The notes under the pieces were generated by a model. It was not told the DNA's origin, did no database searches, and saw only the letters and a program-made list of their open reading frames with translations. A stretch of 51,404 nt of DNA from Clostridia bacterium (GTDB lineage Bacteria > Bacillota > Clostridia > Christensenellales > Borkfalkiaceae), in the NCBI GenBank assembly GCA_017463145.1, contig JAFTPR010000003.1, positions 1 to 51,404 of the forward strand, in the 5' to 3' direction. Positions 31,201 to 41,749 of this stretch are shown here, in pieces (positions within the stretch are counted from its first letter, which is position 1; each line of letters opens with the position of its first letter). Made by a program: the position numbers and the translations under genes.

Positions 31201-31969
31201 GTTTCTTGCTGAGAAAATTCGACAAAGCGCCTCCAAGCGCGGGTACACTTGCGACGCGTGTAAAAGGGAATTGTTTACGTATTACCCTCAACGCCTGTGC
31301 TTGTCTTGCGAGGGCGAGCTTTGCAAAAATGACGATCTTGTTTGCCCCAAGTGCGGCAGAAAGACCGTAGCCGACGGCGTGTGTTTGACTTGCAAAAGCC
31401 ACATGCCGAAATTCACAAACGGCGCTTCGCCGTTTGTGTATAAGGATAAAGCCGCTGCGCTGATTAACCGTTTAAAAAACGGAGATCGCCGCCTCTCTTT
31501 CTATTTTGGGGAGAGAATGGCGCACTATTTTCTTTTGCGCTGCGAAACGCGGGAAGAGTGGGGCAGGTATGCGTTGAACGACAAAGAAACGTTGATTGTG
31601 CCTATGCCGATTTCGCATAAACGCAAGCGGGAACGGGGCTATAATCAAGCGGAAGAGCTTGCAAAAGCGTTCCAAGACGTGCTTGCGCAAAAGGGGGTTG
31701 CCGTGCCGCTCGATTGCGGCGTGATGCAGGTGCACAAAGAAACTCGTGCGCAAAAAAAGCTTGGTTTAAAACAACGTTACCAAAACGCGCAAGGCGCGTA
31801 CCGTATCAAAAAACGAACGCTTTGTAAAAACAAGGTGATTTTGTTGATCGACGATATTATGACGACGGGCGCAACGGGAAGCGCCTGCGCAAAGCTACTT
31901 CTTGGCGCGGGTGCGAAAGCCGTACTGTTTTTGACGGCAACAAGCCTTGGAGAGGAAAAGACGGATTAA
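31187..31969 (+). CDS. ComF-family phosphoribosyltransferase-like protein
   Basis: A 260-aa protein. The N-terminal double zinc ribbon has several CxxC motifs (CDAC, CLSC, CPKCGRK, CLTC). It is followed by a PRTase-fold domain with PMPISHKRKRERGYNQAEELAKAF and the PRPP loop VILLIDDIMTTGATGSAC. ComFC/ComF members act in DNA uptake or processing of incoming DNA; in non-competent species the job is open. ATG 31187 lies inside the end of the DUF368 gene. The 3' end overlaps the convergent NlpC/P60 gene by 4 nt. Confidence 0.9.
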   Translation: MKLFEFLAEKIRQSASKRGYTCDACKRELFTYYPQRLCLSCEGELCKNDDLVCPKCGRKTVADGVCLTCKSHMPKFTNGASPFVYKDKAAALINRLKNGDRRLSFYFGERMAHYFLLRCETREEWGRYALNDKETLIVPMPISHKRKRERGYNQAEELAKAFQDVLAQKGVAVPLDCGVMQVHKETRAQKKLGLKQRYQNAQGAYRIKKRTLCKNKVILLIDDIMTTGATGSACAKLLLGAGAKAVLFLTATSLGEEKTD

Positions 31970-32817
31970 AGAAACCGTCTTGCTTCGATATAATAACTCC
32001 AACGGGCAGCGCTCATCTTTTCGATACGAGCGTAATCGGATGAGGTGTGCAGGATATAGTTGTTGCCAAGGTAAAGGGCGACGTGTCCAACCCGTTCTAC
32101 TCCCGTAAGGTGTTGGCGTTCTGCGTTGGTGAAAAACAGGCAATCGCCTCTTTGAATTTCGCTTGCTTTTACGTATTTGCCTTGTTTTACCTGTGTGCGG
32201 GTGTTTACTTGCAACAGTTTTCCCGCTCCCTTGTAAAACACGTATTGGATAAGGGACGAACAATCAAATTTCTGCGCGGTAAAGCCGCTTAAAAAATTAC
32301 CTTTGCCGTCGTGCAGACGTACCGCGCCGTATACGTACGGTACGCCGAGGAGTTTATACCCCTCCGCAATGACGTTTTCAATTGCTTCGTTGTCACTTTT
32401 TTGTAAACTTAAAACAACGGTATACGAAGCGTAAATATACGCCGTTTTGTTGCGGTACTTCGTTTGATACCAATTCCCCGATTTGCCCGTCACCGCATAC
32501 ACGGTGCCTTTCTCTGCCGTGCCAAGAACGGAATAAGACGTACCTGCGCCCGCGCGGATATTGATATTGCTTCCCGTGCAGCGTATGTAATCGTCGTAGA
32601 GAATAATCGGCTCAGGTTCAGGCTCAGGCTCGGGTTTAGGTGTAGGGTCTGGCGCGGGAGCAGGCGCGCTTGTTTCCGGTTCGTCTGTTTCGGGCGAAGA
32701 GGTCTGCGGCGGGAACGTAGGCGGGGTTTCTAAAACGTCTTTTGCGCAGCCTTGCAGGGGCGCAAGCGTAAAGGCAAGCGCCAATAGTAAGCATAAAGTT
32801 TTTTTGAATAGGCTCAT
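31966..32817 (-). CDS. lipoprotein NlpC/P60 cell-wall endopeptidase with SH3b domain
   Basis: A 283-aa secreted lipoprotein. Signal peptide with lipobox LQGC (Cys24), then a Pro/Glu/Thr-rich spacer (~30-70) to cross the wall. An SH3b domain follows (~78-135; NINIRAGAGTSYSVLGTAEKG), then an NlpC/P60 catalytic domain (~145-283) with Cys186 in FDCSSL, His245 in VGHVALYLG and a third polar His257. It should cleave peptide stems of peptidoglycan outside the membrane. SD GGAGG on the minus strand; promoter TTGCAT-18-TACAAT about 40 nt upstream. It is convergent with comF. Confidence 0.93.
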   Translation of the reverse strand: MSLFKKTLCLLLALAFTLAPLQGCAKDVLETPPTFPPQTSSPETDEPETSAPAPAPDPTPKPEPEPEPEPIILYDDYIRCTGSNINIRAGAGTSYSVLGTAEKGTVYAVTGKSGNWYQTKYRNKTAYIYASYTVVLSLQKSDNEAIENVIAEGYKLLGVPYVYGAVRLHDGKGNFLSGFTAQKFDCSSLIQYVFYKGAGKLLQVNTRTQVKQGKYVKASEIQRGDCLFFTNAERQHLTGVERVGHVALYLGNNYILHTSSDYARIEKMSAARWSYYIEARRFL

Positions 32818-32991
32818 AGATATTTCCTCCGATACCGTCTATTGTAAGGGATAGAAAAAACCAAATGCAAGAAAATACGCGTGGAGGAGTTTGGAAATGC
32901 AGGCAAATACAGGCAAAAACGGGGCAAATTACGCAAAAACAGGAAATATAGGAAAAATTTTTCGGGACGATACCGCTACAAAGGAGTACTT

Positions 32992-33828
32992 ATGAAAAAA
33001 TTCGTTACCGACGTGCATAACCATTCGACGTTTTCGTTTGACGGCGAGGCGTCGCTGAAAGAGATGACGCAAGCCGCGCAAGAGAAAGGCGTGGCGTTTT
33101 ACGGTATGGCGGAACACGTCGATTACGACGCGCTTTGCCGAGGGGATGAGGCGTTGCAACCGTATATTGACGGCGAGGCTTACTTTCACGAAGCAAGGCA
33201 TTTACAAGAGGATTATGCAGGCGTTATGAACGTGCTTGTCGGCGCGGAGTTTGCGTATACGGACGATAAACGGGCGTGGGAAATGTATCGGACGTTTCAA
33301 GAAAAATATTCGCCCGATTTTATCGTAAACAGCTTGCATTCCAATAAAGACGGGGATTATTATTACCAACGCCCGTACTATACGGAAACAGGGGAGCTTC
33401 GGGATAAAAAAGAGGTGTACGGAGAATATCTTGCGCTGATACAGCGGAGCTTGTGCGTGCCGTATGCTTACGATATCGTAGGGCATTTTGGATACGTTGT
33501 GCGTTACGCGCCGTATGCGGACAAGGCTTTGCGTTACGGGGAATTTTCCAAGGAAATAGACGGCATTTTGCTTGCTGTCATTGCGCAGGGGAAAATCCTC
33601 GAAGTCAATTCCTCCAACAACGGGGGCGTGGGTTGGACTTTGCCCGATAGGGATATCTTGCAACGGTATTATGAATTGGGCGGGCGAAAGATCTCCTATG
33701 CCTCGGACGCGCACACTACGGACCGTATTGTAACATACAGAGAAAGGACGGTCGAAATACTCAAAGACATAGGGTTTACGCATATTACCGTGCCTTGTAA
33801 AGGGGAACATATCGAGGTGGAATTATGA
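32992..33828 (+). CDS. PHP-domain phosphoesterase, histidinol-phosphatase-like
   Basis: A 278-aa TIM-barrel PHP protein of the HisJ/HisK group. Metal ligands: VHNHSTFSFDG (H-x-H), AEHVDYD, GAEFAYTD, VNSLHSN, IVGHFGYVV, NSSNNGG and the final SDAHTTDRI. The reaction in the best-known members is histidinol phosphate to histidinol, but no his genes are near, so another phosphoester is possible. The start is ATG 32992 with SD AAAGGAG. The frame upstream (32881-32991) is repeat-like AGGCAAA sequence, not coding. The next gene overlaps by ATGA. Confidence 0.9.
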   Translation: MKKFVTDVHNHSTFSFDGEASLKEMTQAAQEKGVAFYGMAEHVDYDALCRGDEALQPYIDGEAYFHEARHLQEDYAGVMNVLVGAEFAYTDDKRAWEMYRTFQEKYSPDFIVNSLHSNKDGDYYYQRPYYTETGELRDKKEVYGEYLALIQRSLCVPYAYDIVGHFGYVVRYAPYADKALRYGEFSKEIDGILLAVIAQGKILEVNSSNNGGVGWTLPDRDILQRYYELGGRKISYASDAHTTDRIVTYRERTVEILKDIGFTHITVPCKGEHIEVEL

Positions 33829-34046
33829 CGTCGGAATTGGATATTTTACGGCTATTGCAAAGATACGGGGACGAAACGGATATCGCCGACTTTTCTCCCG
33901 AAGAATTAAAAGAGCTTCTTGACAGAATGGAGGCAGATTTGGCAGACGGCGAGGATTTACCTCTTTCCAAAACGGCGTTTAAGGAAAAATACTTCGCCTA
34001 TTACGACGACGTGAAAGATAAGTCTTTGGATAAACAGGATTGGTAA
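33825..34046 (+). CDS. small acidic protein coupled to the PHP gene
   Basis: A 73-aa acidic helical protein: SELDILRLLQRYGDETDIADFSPEELKELLDRMEADLADGEDLPLSKTAFKEKYFAYYDDVKD. It has no motif I recognise. Its ATG overlaps the PHP stop (ATGA), so it is translated by coupling and is probably a partner or an uncharacterised accessory. A terminator follows. Confidence 0.65.
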   Translation: MTSELDILRLLQRYGDETDIADFSPEELKELLDRMEADLADGEDLPLSKTAFKEKYFAYYDDVKDKSLDKQDW

Positions 34047-34071
34047 AAACGGACGGCTGTCCGTTTTTTAC
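34047..34071 (+). terminator. intrinsic terminator
   Basis: AAAAACGGAC and GTCCGTTTTTT arms with a GGCT loop, right after the small acidic gene. Confidence 0.88.
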
Positions 34072-34103
34072 TTTGTAAAATACGGAAAAAAAGCATAAAA
34101 CCG

Positions 34104-34157
34104 TTTACTTTTTGTAAAAATAGTGTTATAATAGTAAGTGGAAGTAAACAAATGTTT
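34104..34157 (+). promoter_or_regulatory. uvrBA promoter and candidate LexA (SOS) box
   Basis: TTTACT (34104-34109), 17-nt spacer, TATAAT (34127-34132). Downstream at 34146-34157 lies AAACAAATGTTT, which keeps the AAC-N4-GTT core of the Gram-positive SOS box (CGAAC-N4-GTTCG), with both outer GC pairs replaced by AT. Its place 14 nt after the -10 fits a roadblock operator. SOS control of uvrBA is known in Firmicutes. Confidence 0.55.
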
Positions 34158-34183
34158 GCGGGATTTGCCTGCTGTGTGGTAAT

Positions 34184-36157
34184 ATGGATAAAGAAATCGG
34201 ATTTCAATTAAATGCGCCGTTTGCGCCTACGGGGGATCAGCCGCAGGCGATAGAGGCTTTGACGGAGGGCGTGCTGGATGGTATGCGCGCGCAGGTACTC
34301 GTCGGCGTTACGGGTAGCGGTAAAACGTTCACGATGGCAAACGTCATCAAAAACGTCAACCGACCTACCCTTGTCATTGCGCATAATAAAACGCTTGCGG
34401 CACAGCTTTGCAACGAATTTCGGGAGTTTTTTCCGAACAATCGCGTAGAATATTTCGTTTCGTATTACGATTATTATCAACCCGAAAGCTATATCCCCTC
34501 GACGGATACGTATATCGAAAAAGATTTGAGTATGAACGACGAAATAGACAAGCTCCGCAACAGCGCGACGGGCGCTTTGATGGAGCGGCGGGACGTAATC
34601 GTGGTGGCTTCCGTATCCTGTATCTACGGTCTTGGCGCGCCCGAGGAATATTTCCGTTTGTCTATTTCCCTGCGCCCCGGTATGGAGTGGGAACGCAACG
34701 ACCTTATGCGCAAGCTGATTGAGTTGCAATACGCCCGCAACGACGTTGATTTCAAGCGTTCGACGTTTCGCGTGCGGGGGGACAGTTTGGAGATTTTTCC
34801 CGCTTCCAACTCCGAGGTGGCGATTCGCTTGGAGTTTTTCGGCGACGAAATCGAGAAGATATACGAGGTGGAGGCGTTGACGGGCAAAAAGCTGAACGAG
34901 CTTTCGCACGTGGCGATATTTCCCGCCAGCCAATACGCCGTCGGTACGGAAAAATTGCGTAGCGCGCTTGCAATGATTGAGGAGGACTTGCGGGGCGAGG
35001 TGAAAGCGTTTGAGGACGAGGGAAGAGTGCTGGAAGCGCAACGGTTAAAACAGCGTACCGAACACGATTTGGAAATGATGCGGGAGATCGGCTATTGCAG
35101 CGGTATTGAAAATTACAGCCGCTATTTCGACGGCAGAAGCCCGGGCGAACCGTCCTTTACCTTGCTTGATTATTTCCCGCAAGGGGAATTCCTTGTGTTT
35201 ATCGACGAGAGTCATATGACCGTGCCGCAGATACGGGCAATGTATCACGGCGACCTTTCGAGAAAGAAAAATTTAGTGGAATACGGTTTCCGTATGCAAG
35301 CCGCGTACGATAACCGCCCGCTTACCTTTCCCGAATTTGATGCGCGTATCCCGCAGGTGGTATTCGTGTCCGCTACTCCTGCGCCGTACGAGCTGGAACA
35401 GGTGGGGCAACGGGTGGAACAGCTTATTCGCCCGACGGGATTGCTCGACCCCGAAATCACGATAAAGCCTACCCGCGGACAGATTGACGATCTGCTTTCC
35501 GAGATATACACGGTGGTAAACGACGGGGGCAGGGTCTTGATTACGACTCTTACCAAGAAAATGGCGGAGGAGTTGACGGACTATTTAAAGGAACATTCCG
35601 TCAAGGTAAAATATATGCATAGCGATATCGATACGCTCGAACGGGTGGATATCGTCAACGGATTGCGATTGGGGGAATTTGACGTGCTTTGTGGGATAAA
35701 CCTGCTCCGTGAGGGTTTGGACTTGCCCGAGGGGAAGCTTGTGGCGATTCTCGACGCGGATAAAGAGGGATTTTTGCGTAGCGAAACGTCGCTCATTCAG
35801 ACGATCGGGCGCGCGGCGAGAAACGCCGAGGGGCGCGTGGTGATGTACGCCGATACGGTGACGGACAGTATGAGGCGGGCGATTGACGAAACCAACCGCA
35901 GAAGAGGCGTGCAGGATAGCTATAATAAAGCGCACGGTATCGTGCCGAAAACGATTGTCAAGGAAGTGAAGTCCACCTTGAATATCACGAAGAAAAAGAC
36001 GGACGACGATATCAAGATGCAGGATATCCCCGACGAAATCGAGAAGCTGAAAGCGCTTATGAAAGTGGCAAGCGGGCAGCTTGATTTTGAACGGGCAATA
36101 GAAATCCGCGAAAAGATCGCGCAGTTGAAACTGAAATTGAGGAAGGCGGGAAGATAA
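34184..36157 (+). CDS. uvrB: excinuclease ABC subunit B
   Basis: A 657-aa DNA helicase-fold subunit of nucleotide excision repair that receives damaged DNA from UvrA and recruits UvrC. Walker A GVTGSGKT (41-48), the beta-hairpin region ([34 protein letters not shown]), [18 protein letters not shown] (motif II), [19 protein letters not shown] motif ([27 protein letters not shown]) and QTIGRAARN are all present. The C-terminal UVR motif ([27 protein letters not shown]) is intact. No SD near ATG 34184. uvrA follows after 33 nt in the same operon. Confidence 0.98.
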   Translation: MDKEIGFQLNAPFAPTGDQPQAIEALTEGVLDGMRAQVLVGVTGSGKTFTMANVIKNVNRPTLVIAHNKTLAAQLCNEFREFFPNNRVEYFVSYYDYYQPESYIPSTDTYIEKDLSMNDEIDKLRNSATGALMERRDVIVVASVSCIYGLGAPEEYFRLSISLRPGMEWERNDLMRKLIELQYARNDVDFKRSTFRVRGDSLEIFPASNSEVAIRLEFFGDEIEKIYEVEALTGKKLNELSHVAIFPASQYAVGTEKLRSALAMIEEDLRGEVKAFEDEGRVLEAQRLKQRTEHDLEMMREIGYCSGIENYSRYFDGRSPGEPSFTLLDYFPQGEFLVFIDESHMTVPQIRAMYHGDLSRKKNLVEYGFRMQAAYDNRPLTFPEFDARIPQVVFVSATPAPYELEQVGQRVEQLIRPTGLLDPEITIKPTRGQIDDLLSEIYTVVNDGGRVLITTLTKKMAEELTDYLKEHSVKVKYMHSDIDTLERVDIVNGLRLGEFDVLCGINLLREGLDLPEGKLVAILDADKEGFLRSETSLIQTIGRAARNAEGRVVMYADTVTDSMRRAIDETNRRRGVQDSYNKAHGIVPKTIVKEVKSTLNITKKKTDDDIKMQDIPDEIEKLKALMKVASGQLDFERAIEIREKIAQLKLKLRKAGR

Positions 36158-36190
36158 GCCGCAGGGCAAGCGTTTCCAAGGGTAAAAGGT

Positions 36191-39010
36191 ATGCAAGAAG
36201 AAATCGTAATAAAAGGCGCAAAAGAAAATAATCTCAAAAATATAGACGTAACAATCCCCCGTAACAAGCTGACCGTATTTACGGGGCTTTCGGGGAGCGG
36301 TAAATCGACACTCGCATTCGACACGATTTTTGCCGAGGGGCAAAGACGGTACGTGGAAAGTCTTTCCTCATACGCCCGTCAATTTCTCGGACAAATGGAA
36401 AAACCGGACGTAGAGAGCATAGACGGGCTTTCGCCCGCCATTTCGATAGACCAAAAAACTACCTCCCGCAATCCCCGTTCCACAGTGGGTACGGTCACGG
36501 AGATATACGATTATTTCCGTTTGCTGTTCGCCCGTATCGGCGTGCCGCATTGTCCCAAGTGCGGCAGAGAAATACGCCGTCAAACGGTGGACGAGATTTG
36601 CGATAGGATTATGGCTATGCCCGAGGGAAGTAAAATCCTCGTCAACGCGCCCGTGGTACGGGGTAGAAAAGGCGAGTACGTGAAAGAGCTTGCGGGCTTT
36701 AAAAAGAGCGGGTTCGGCAGGGTCAAGATAGACGGTATCGTATACGATTTGCAAGAGGAGATTAAGCTCGAAAAGAATATCAAGCATAACATTTCCGTCG
36801 TAGTGGATAGGTTGGTGGTGAAGCCGACGGTGCAAAAACGTTTAACGGACAGCCTCGAAACGGCGTTGAAGCTTGCGGACGGGCTTGTGGTGATTGACAG
36901 CGACGGCGCAGAGGAATTGTATTCCGTCAATTATGCTTGTCCCGATTGCGGGGTTTCCATTGAAGAAATCGAACCGAGAATGTTCTCGTTTAACACCGTG
37001 TACGGTGCTTGCCCCGGCTGTTCGGGGCTTGGGTTCAAACAGTTTGTCGATCCCGATTTGATTTGTCCCGACAAGACGAAAACGCTTCGGGAAGGGGCAA
37101 TGAAAGTCACGGGGTGGAGCTTGGGTTCTAACTCCATGGCGCTTATGGAGCTTTCGGCGCTTGCCAAGGCGTACGGGTTCTCTCTCGACGTGCCTGTAAA
37201 AGATTTGTCCAAGGAAACGTACGATATTTTGATGTACGGCAGCGACGAACGCGTGGATATGCAATATCATACCCGCTCCTTTTCGGGTAGCTTCAAAAAG
37301 ACGTGGGAGGGGTACGTGAACAACCTCCAAAGACGGTACGCCACTTCTACCTCCGACGGCGTGAAAATGGAGATTGAACGGTTGATGCGCAATGCGCCTT
37401 GCGATACATGCGGGGGAAAGCGTTTGAAAAAGGAATCGCTTTCCGTGCGCGTAGGCGGGAAAAATATTTGGGAGGTTTGCGAGCTTTCCGTTGATCGACT
37501 TTGCGATTTTATGGACGGCTTGCAGGAAAAGCTCACAAAAACAGAACACCTGATCGCGGACGCAATCATTAAAGAAATCAACAGCCGCTTGGGATTTTTG
37601 AGGAACGTGGGGCTGAATTATCTCACGCTCACGCGGACGGCGGTCACGCTTTCGGGTGGGGAAAGCCAACGTATCCGCCTCGCTACACAAATCGGCAGCG
37701 CGCTCACGGGTGTATTGTATATCCTCGACGAGCCGAGTATCGGCTTGCATCAACGGGACAACGAAAAACTGTTAAATTCTTTAAAGGGCTTGCGGGATTT
37801 GGGCAATACGCTGATTGTCGTCGAGCACGACGAAGATACTATGCGGGCGGCAGATCATATCGTCGATATCGGTCCGAAAGCAGGGGTACACGGCGGCGAG
37901 GTCGTGGCAAGCGGTACGCCCGAGGATATTATGCGTTGTAAACATTCCATCACCGGCGACTATCTTGCGGGCAGACGGAAAATAGAAGTGCCTGCCGTGC
38001 GCGCGGCGCATAAAGACAAGTGGTTAAAGGTGCGCGGTTGCAAGCAGAATAACCTCAAAAATATCGACGTCAAAATCCCCGTGGGGCTGATTACGGCGGT
38101 GACGGGCGTTTCGGGAAGCGGGAAGTCTAGCCTCGTCAACGAAATTGTCTATCCTACGCTTGCAACGGAATTGAACGGGGCGAAGCCTGCGTTTGGTAAG
38201 TATGATAAAATGGAGGGGATCGAGCAGTTTGACAAGGTAATTGCAATCGATCAATCGCCGATCGGCAGAACGCCGAGAAGCAATCCCGCCACGTACACGG
38301 GCGTATTCAACGCCATTCGTGACCTGTTTTCTATGACGCCTGACGCAAAGGAACGGGGCTATAAAGCGGGTCGGTTTTCCTTCAACGTTTCAGGCGGCAG
38401 GTGCGAACATTGCTTTGGCGACGGTATCATCAAAATAGAAATGCATTTCCTGCCCGATATTTTCGTGCCGTGCGAAGTGTGCGGCGGAAAGCGGTATAAC
38501 AGGGAAACGTTGGAAGTGAAATATAAAGGCAAGAGTATTGCCGACGTGTTGGATATGACCGTAGAGGAGGCGTGTGAATTTTTTGCGCCCATTCCCAATA
38601 TTTATAATAAAATCAAAACGCTCAACGACGTGGGACTTGGGTATATCAAGCTCGGGCAAAGCTCCACCACCCTTTCCGGCGGGGAGGCGCAGCGAGTGAA
38701 GTTGGCAACGGAGCTTGCCAAACGTTCAACGGGTAAAACGTTCTATATTCTCGACGAGCCGACGACGGGCTTACATTCCTACGACGTTGACAAACTGATA
38801 AAAATTTTGTTAAAACTCCGCGAGGGTGGGAATACCGTGCTTGTAATCGAGCATAATCTTGACGTGATTAAGACCGCCGATTATATTATTGACCTTGGTC
38901 CGGAGGGCGGTAACGGCGGCGGGGAGATTGTCTGTGAGGGTACGCCCGAGGAGGTTGCTGAGAACGTAAACAGCTATACGGGCAAATTCTTGAAGCGTGT
39001 ATTGCAATAA
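36191..39010 (+). CDS. uvrA: excinuclease ABC subunit A
   Basis: A 939-aa DNA-damage sensor ATPase. The first ABC half has Walker [10 protein letters not shown] (~32-40), the UvrB-binding zinc module (CPKCGRE ... [19 protein letters not shown] ... CPGCSG), signature [12 protein letters not shown] and [15 protein letters not shown]. The second half has GVSGSGKSS, the insertion [19 protein letters not shown], the zinc finger [27 protein letters not shown], signature [12 protein letters not shown] and [15 protein letters not shown]. Length is typical (~940). Operon with uvrB. SD AAGGG is modest. Confidence 0.98.
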   Translation: MQEEIVIKGAKENNLKNIDVTIPRNKLTVFTGLSGSGKSTLAFDTIFAEGQRRYVESLSSYARQFLGQMEKPDVESIDGLSPAISIDQKTTSRNPRSTVGTVTEIYDYFRLLFARIGVPHCPKCGREIRRQTVDEICDRIMAMPEGSKILVNAPVVRGRKGEYVKELAGFKKSGFGRVKIDGIVYDLQEEIKLEKNIKHNISVVVDRLVVKPTVQKRLTDSLETALKLADGLVVIDSDGAEELYSVNYACPDCGVSIEEIEPRMFSFNTVYGACPGCSGLGFKQFVDPDLICPDKTKTLREGAMKVTGWSLGSNSMALMELSALAKAYGFSLDVPVKDLSKETYDILMYGSDERVDMQYHTRSFSGSFKKTWEGYVNNLQRRYATSTSDGVKMEIERLMRNAPCDTCGGKRLKKESLSVRVGGKNIWEVCELSVDRLCDFMDGLQEKLTKTEHLIADAIIKEINSRLGFLRNVGLNYLTLTRTAVTLSGGESQRIRLATQIGSALTGVLYILDEPSIGLHQRDNEKLLNSLKGLRDLGNTLIVVEHDEDTMRAADHIVDIGPKAGVHGGEVVASGTPEDIMRCKHSITGDYLAGRRKIEVPAVRAAHKDKWLKVRGCKQNNLKNIDVKIPVGLITAVTGVSGSGKSSLVNEIVYPTLATELNGAKPAFGKYDKMEGIEQFDKVIAIDQSPIGRTPRSNPATYTGVFNAIRDLFSMTPDAKERGYKAGRFSFNVSGGRCEHCFGDGIIKIEMHFLPDIFVPCEVCGGKRYNRETLEVKYKGKSIADVLDMTVEEACEFFAPIPNIYNKIKTLNDVGLGYIKLGQSSTTLSGGEAQRVKLATELAKRSTGKTFYILDEPTTGLHSYDVDKLIKILLKLREGGNTVLVIEHNLDVIKTADYIIDLGPEGGNGGGEIVCEGTPEEVAENVNSYTGKFLKRVLQ

Positions 39011-39081
39011 AAAATGCAACTTTTGTTGATTCGTCTGCATATAGTATAAGTGTAGAATACGAATTTAGGCGGGTCGCGTTT

Positions 39082-39399
39082 ATGGAATTGACTTTTTCGG
39101 AATTGCGCACGAAAGAGGTGGTAAACACCGAGGACGGCAGAAAAATAGGCAGAGTGACGGATATCGTGTTATGCTATCCCGAAAACAAGTGGCTTGGGAT
39201 TGTCGTGCCGGGCGGGCGGGGATTTTCTTCCCGCAAGAACGGGCTGTTTATCGATTTGAGGAATATTGTCAAAATTGGCGACGACGTGATACTCGTCAAC
39301 GTCGGTATGCCCAAGAAACCGTGCGGGAAACAAGGATTTTCCTGCCCGCCTCCGCCACCGCAAAAGGACGGACGGAGGAGTTATGAAGAATACGAGTAA
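39082..39399 (+). CDS. PRC-barrel protein of the YlmC/YmxH sporulation family
   Basis: A 105-aa protein with one PRC-barrel: MELTFSELRTKEVVNTEDGRKIGRVTDIVLCYPENKWLGIVVPGGRG ... KNGLFIDLRNIVKIGDDVILVNVG. Beta-barrel domains of this type occur in the YlmC/YmxH family, found in spore formers; B. subtilis YlmC has no firm function. The C-terminal ~25 residues are Cys/Pro-rich (KPCGKQGFSCPPPPPQK), an extra tail that might bind metal or be disordered. The likely transcript starts between uvrA and this gene (TATAGTATA near 39045). Terminator at 39406. Confidence 0.82.
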   Translation: MELTFSELRTKEVVNTEDGRKIGRVTDIVLCYPENKWLGIVVPGGRGFSSRKNGLFIDLRNIVKIGDDVILVNVGMPKKPCGKQGFSCPPPPPQKDGRRSYEEYE

Positions 39400-39405
39400 G
39401 CCATG

Positions 39406-39437
39406 CCGCAACCGTTTGCAGAACGGTTGCGGTTTTT
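39406..39437 (+). terminator. intrinsic terminator
   Basis: CCGCAACCGTT and AACGGTTGCGG arms around a 5-nt loop, then five Ts. Confidence 0.92.
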
Positions 39438-39440
39438 AAC

Positions 39441-39469
39441 TTGACAAATCTTTGGAAACGTGATATACT
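39441..39469 (+). promoter_or_regulatory. sigma-A promoter of the two-component operon
   Basis: TTGACA (39441-39446), 17-nt spacer, TATACT (39464-39469). The ~115-nt leader holds a second TATAAT-like element (near 39537-39542), so a second start is possible. Confidence 0.75.
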
Positions 39470-39588
39470 CTAAACGAATTTCACGAACATTTCACGCATT
39501 TATAGCGTAAAATTAACACTTTCGGTGTATAAATAGTATATAATAGCATCTAAAAGGCATATTTTTACAAAACAGGGAGAAAATTCAA

Positions 39589-40254
39589 ATGAAAATTTTG
39601 ATCGTAGACGACGAAGAGATGATCCGCGGCGTATTGAAAGAATACGTTGAGTTCGAGGGGAACGAAGCGTATGAGGCGGCGGACGGTATGGAAGCGGTAA
39701 GGCTTTGTAAAGAAAACGATTACGACGTAATCTTGATGGATATTATGATGCCGCACCTTGACGGTTTTTCTGCCGTCAAGGAAATTAAAAAGGGCAAGGA
39801 TATCCCCGTAATTATGCTGTCTGCTCGTGGGGAGGAATACGACAAGCTGTTTGCATTCGAGTTGGGTGTGGACGATTACGTAACGAAGCCGTTTTCGCCT
39901 AAGGAAGTAATGGCGCGTATCAATGCCGTCACGAAACGCCGTGAAAAGCGGGAAAACGGTAACGAAAAACTCAAATTCGAGGGTTTGGAAGTGGATATGG
40001 CGGGACGCAACGTGTACGTAGACGGTAGGAAAGCGGAGCTTACGCCTAAGGAATACGAGTTGCTTTTTTACCTTGTACGCAACAAGGGTATTGCGCTTAC
40101 GAGAGAAAAACTTTTATACGACGTATGGGGATTTGATTTTTACGGCGACGACCGTACGGTGGACACGCATATTAAAATGCTTCGCGGGAATTTAAAGGAA
40201 TATCGTAAATTTATCGTAACGCTCAGAGGTTTGGGGTACAAATTCGAGGTATAA
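39589..40254 (+). CDS. OmpR/PhoB-family response regulator
   Basis: A 221-aa protein. Receiver domain (1-~118): acidic pair VDDEE, phospho-Asp51 in LMDIMMPHLDG, Thr/Ser and Lys of VTKPFSP. Winged-helix effector domain (~125-221): LTPKEYELLFYLVRNKGIALTREKLLYDVWGFDFYGDDRTVDTHIKMLRGNLKE ... TLRGLGYKFEV. SD GGGAGAAAA precedes ATG. The sensor kinase starts 1 nt after its stop, a classical pair. The target genes are unknown; the sequence resembles VanR/CssR-like envelope regulators in general form. Confidence 0.96.
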   Translation: MKILIVDDEEMIRGVLKEYVEFEGNEAYEAADGMEAVRLCKENDYDVILMDIMMPHLDGFSAVKEIKKGKDIPVIMLSARGEEYDKLFAFELGVDDYVTKPFSPKEVMARINAVTKRREKRENGNEKLKFEGLEVDMAGRNVYVDGRKAELTPKEYELLFYLVRNKGIALTREKLLYDVWGFDFYGDDRTVDTHIKMLRGNLKEYRKFIVTLRGLGYKFEV

Positions 40255-40255
40255 A

Positions 40256-41749
40256 ATGTCGGCGAGGCGGGAGAAAAAGAAAAAAACGGCGGGGAAAACC
40301 CGCCGTCGAAATTATAAAAAACGGCAAAGCGGCGCAAGTATTTATTTCTTGCTTTGGGCTGCTTTTTCCGCTATGGCGCTGATTATTGTGCTCGTTTTCT
40401 CCTTTTCGCAACGTATCGTTATGACGCAGGTCTATGAAAATGAGGCAATGCGTACCGTCAATCAAAGCGGTAAGGAGATAGAACGGCAAGTTACCGCGCC
40501 CGTACCGCCTGCCTTTCAGAACAACCGTAGCGCCTATATACGCTATCTTGCTTCCTATCACGACGTGAGCGTGTTTATCCTCGATAAGAACGGGGGAGTG
40601 CTGTTTCCGCAGTTGCCCGACGGCGCGGAGGAGGAATTGGCGGGCTTTGATTTTGCGGACGACGTTGCCTTGATGCAAAAAGAGCTTGCCGGCGTTGCTG
40701 ATAATTCCGTGGTTTTTAAGGGCGACGGGGCATACGTGTACGGAGCGAAGATATCTTTGTACGAAAATGCAGAGATGTATCTTTACGTCGGGGAATCGTT
40801 GGAACTTGTGGAATCGGCGAGTAAACAGATGACCGTGCGTACCGTATTTATTGCGCTGTTCGTGTTTGTTTTGGCGTTTGCCGTTGCGAGCGCGGTGGCA
40901 GGTTGGCTCACCAAACCGTTGTCGGAAATGACGAAAAAAGCGAAACAGCTTGCCGGCGGAGATTTTGACGTGGATTTCCATGGCGCAGACTACGGAGAGG
41001 AGATGGTGGAGCTTGCGGACACGCTCAACTTTGCTCGGGACGAGCTTTCCAAAACGGACCGTATGCAAAAAGAGTTGATTGCCAACGTTTCGCACGATTT
41101 CAAAACGCCGCTTACAATGATTAAGGCTTACGCCTCTATGATTATGGAGATATCGGGGGATATACCCGAAAAGCGGAATAAGCATGCGCAGGTTATTGTG
41201 GAAGAAGCGGATAGGCTTGCTTCGCTCGTTGGCGACGTATTGGATTTGTCCAAAATTCGCTCGGGTATGGATACGTTTAAGCGGGAAACGGTGGATATGT
41301 CCTCGTACGTTTACGAGATATTGGCTCGGTTTGATTATCTCAAAGAAACGAAAGGATATAAGCTTGTTGCCGATATCGACGAGGATTTGTACGCGAATGT
41401 GGACGAATTGAAGATAGGTCAAGCACTCTATAATCTGATCGGCAACGCCGTCAATTATACGGGCGAAGATAAAACGGTGTACGTGCGCTTAAAAAAAGAA
41501 GAAGGGGCTTTTCGTTTCTCTGTCACAGATACCGGCGCGGGGATAAAGCCTGAGGAAATCGCTACGATTTGGGAACGGTATTTCCGTTCGAGTGAAATGC
41601 ATAAACGCCCCGTTAAGGGTACGGGATTGGGACTTTCCATTGTTAAGACTGTGTTGGAAAAACACGGTTTGATGTTCGGCGTGGAAAGCGAGGTCGGTAA
41701 GGGAAGTACATTTTACGTAGTCTTTCCGCTTGACGGTGAAAACGCTTGA
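40256..41749 (+). CDS. membrane sensor histidine kinase
   Basis: A 497-aa kinase. A strongly basic N-terminus (RREKKKKTAGKTRRRNYKKRQ), TM1 (~27-49), an extracellular sensor of ~145 residues, TM2 (~198-219), HAMP (LTKPLSEMTKKAKQLAGGDFDVDF), HisKA with phospho-His280 (NVSHDFKTPLTMIKAYASMI) and HATPase_c (QALYNLIGNAVNY, DTGAGI, GTGLGLSIVKTVLEKHG). It phosphorylates the adjacent response regulator. The external domain has no recognised fold. Its stop codon lies inside the promoter of the FMN riboswitch. Confidence 0.96.
   Translation: MSARREKKKKTAGKTRRRNYKKRQSGASIYFLLWAAFSAMALIIVLVFSFSQRIVMTQVYENEAMRTVNQSGKEIERQVTAPVPPAFQNNRSAYIRYLASYHDVSVFILDKNGGVLFPQLPDGAEEELAGFDFADDVALMQKELAGVADNSVVFKGDGAYVYGAKISLYENAEMYLYVGESLELVESASKQMTVRTVFIALFVFVLAFAVASAVAGWLTKPLSEMTKKAKQLAGGDFDVDFHGADYGEEMVELADTLNFARDELSKTDRMQKELIANVSHDFKTPLTMIKAYASMIMEISGDIPEKRNKHAQVIVEEADRLASLVGDVLDLSKIRSGMDTFKRETVDMSSYVYEILARFDYLKETKGYKLVADIDEDLYANVDELKIGQALYNLIGNAVNYTGEDKTVYVRLKKEEGAFRFSVTDTGAGIKPEEIATIWERYFRSSEMHKRPVKGTGLGLSIVKTVLEKHGLMFGVESEVGKGSTFYVVFPLDGENA

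Noticed and set aside
34153..34184. uvrB as another leaderless start
   Set aside because: A normal promoter lies about 50 nt upstream, and no -10 box stands 6 nt before the ATG.
40223..41422. 399-codon frame antisense to the histidine kinase
   Set aside because: A shadow of a certain gene: no start signals, composition typical of a reverse-complement frame.
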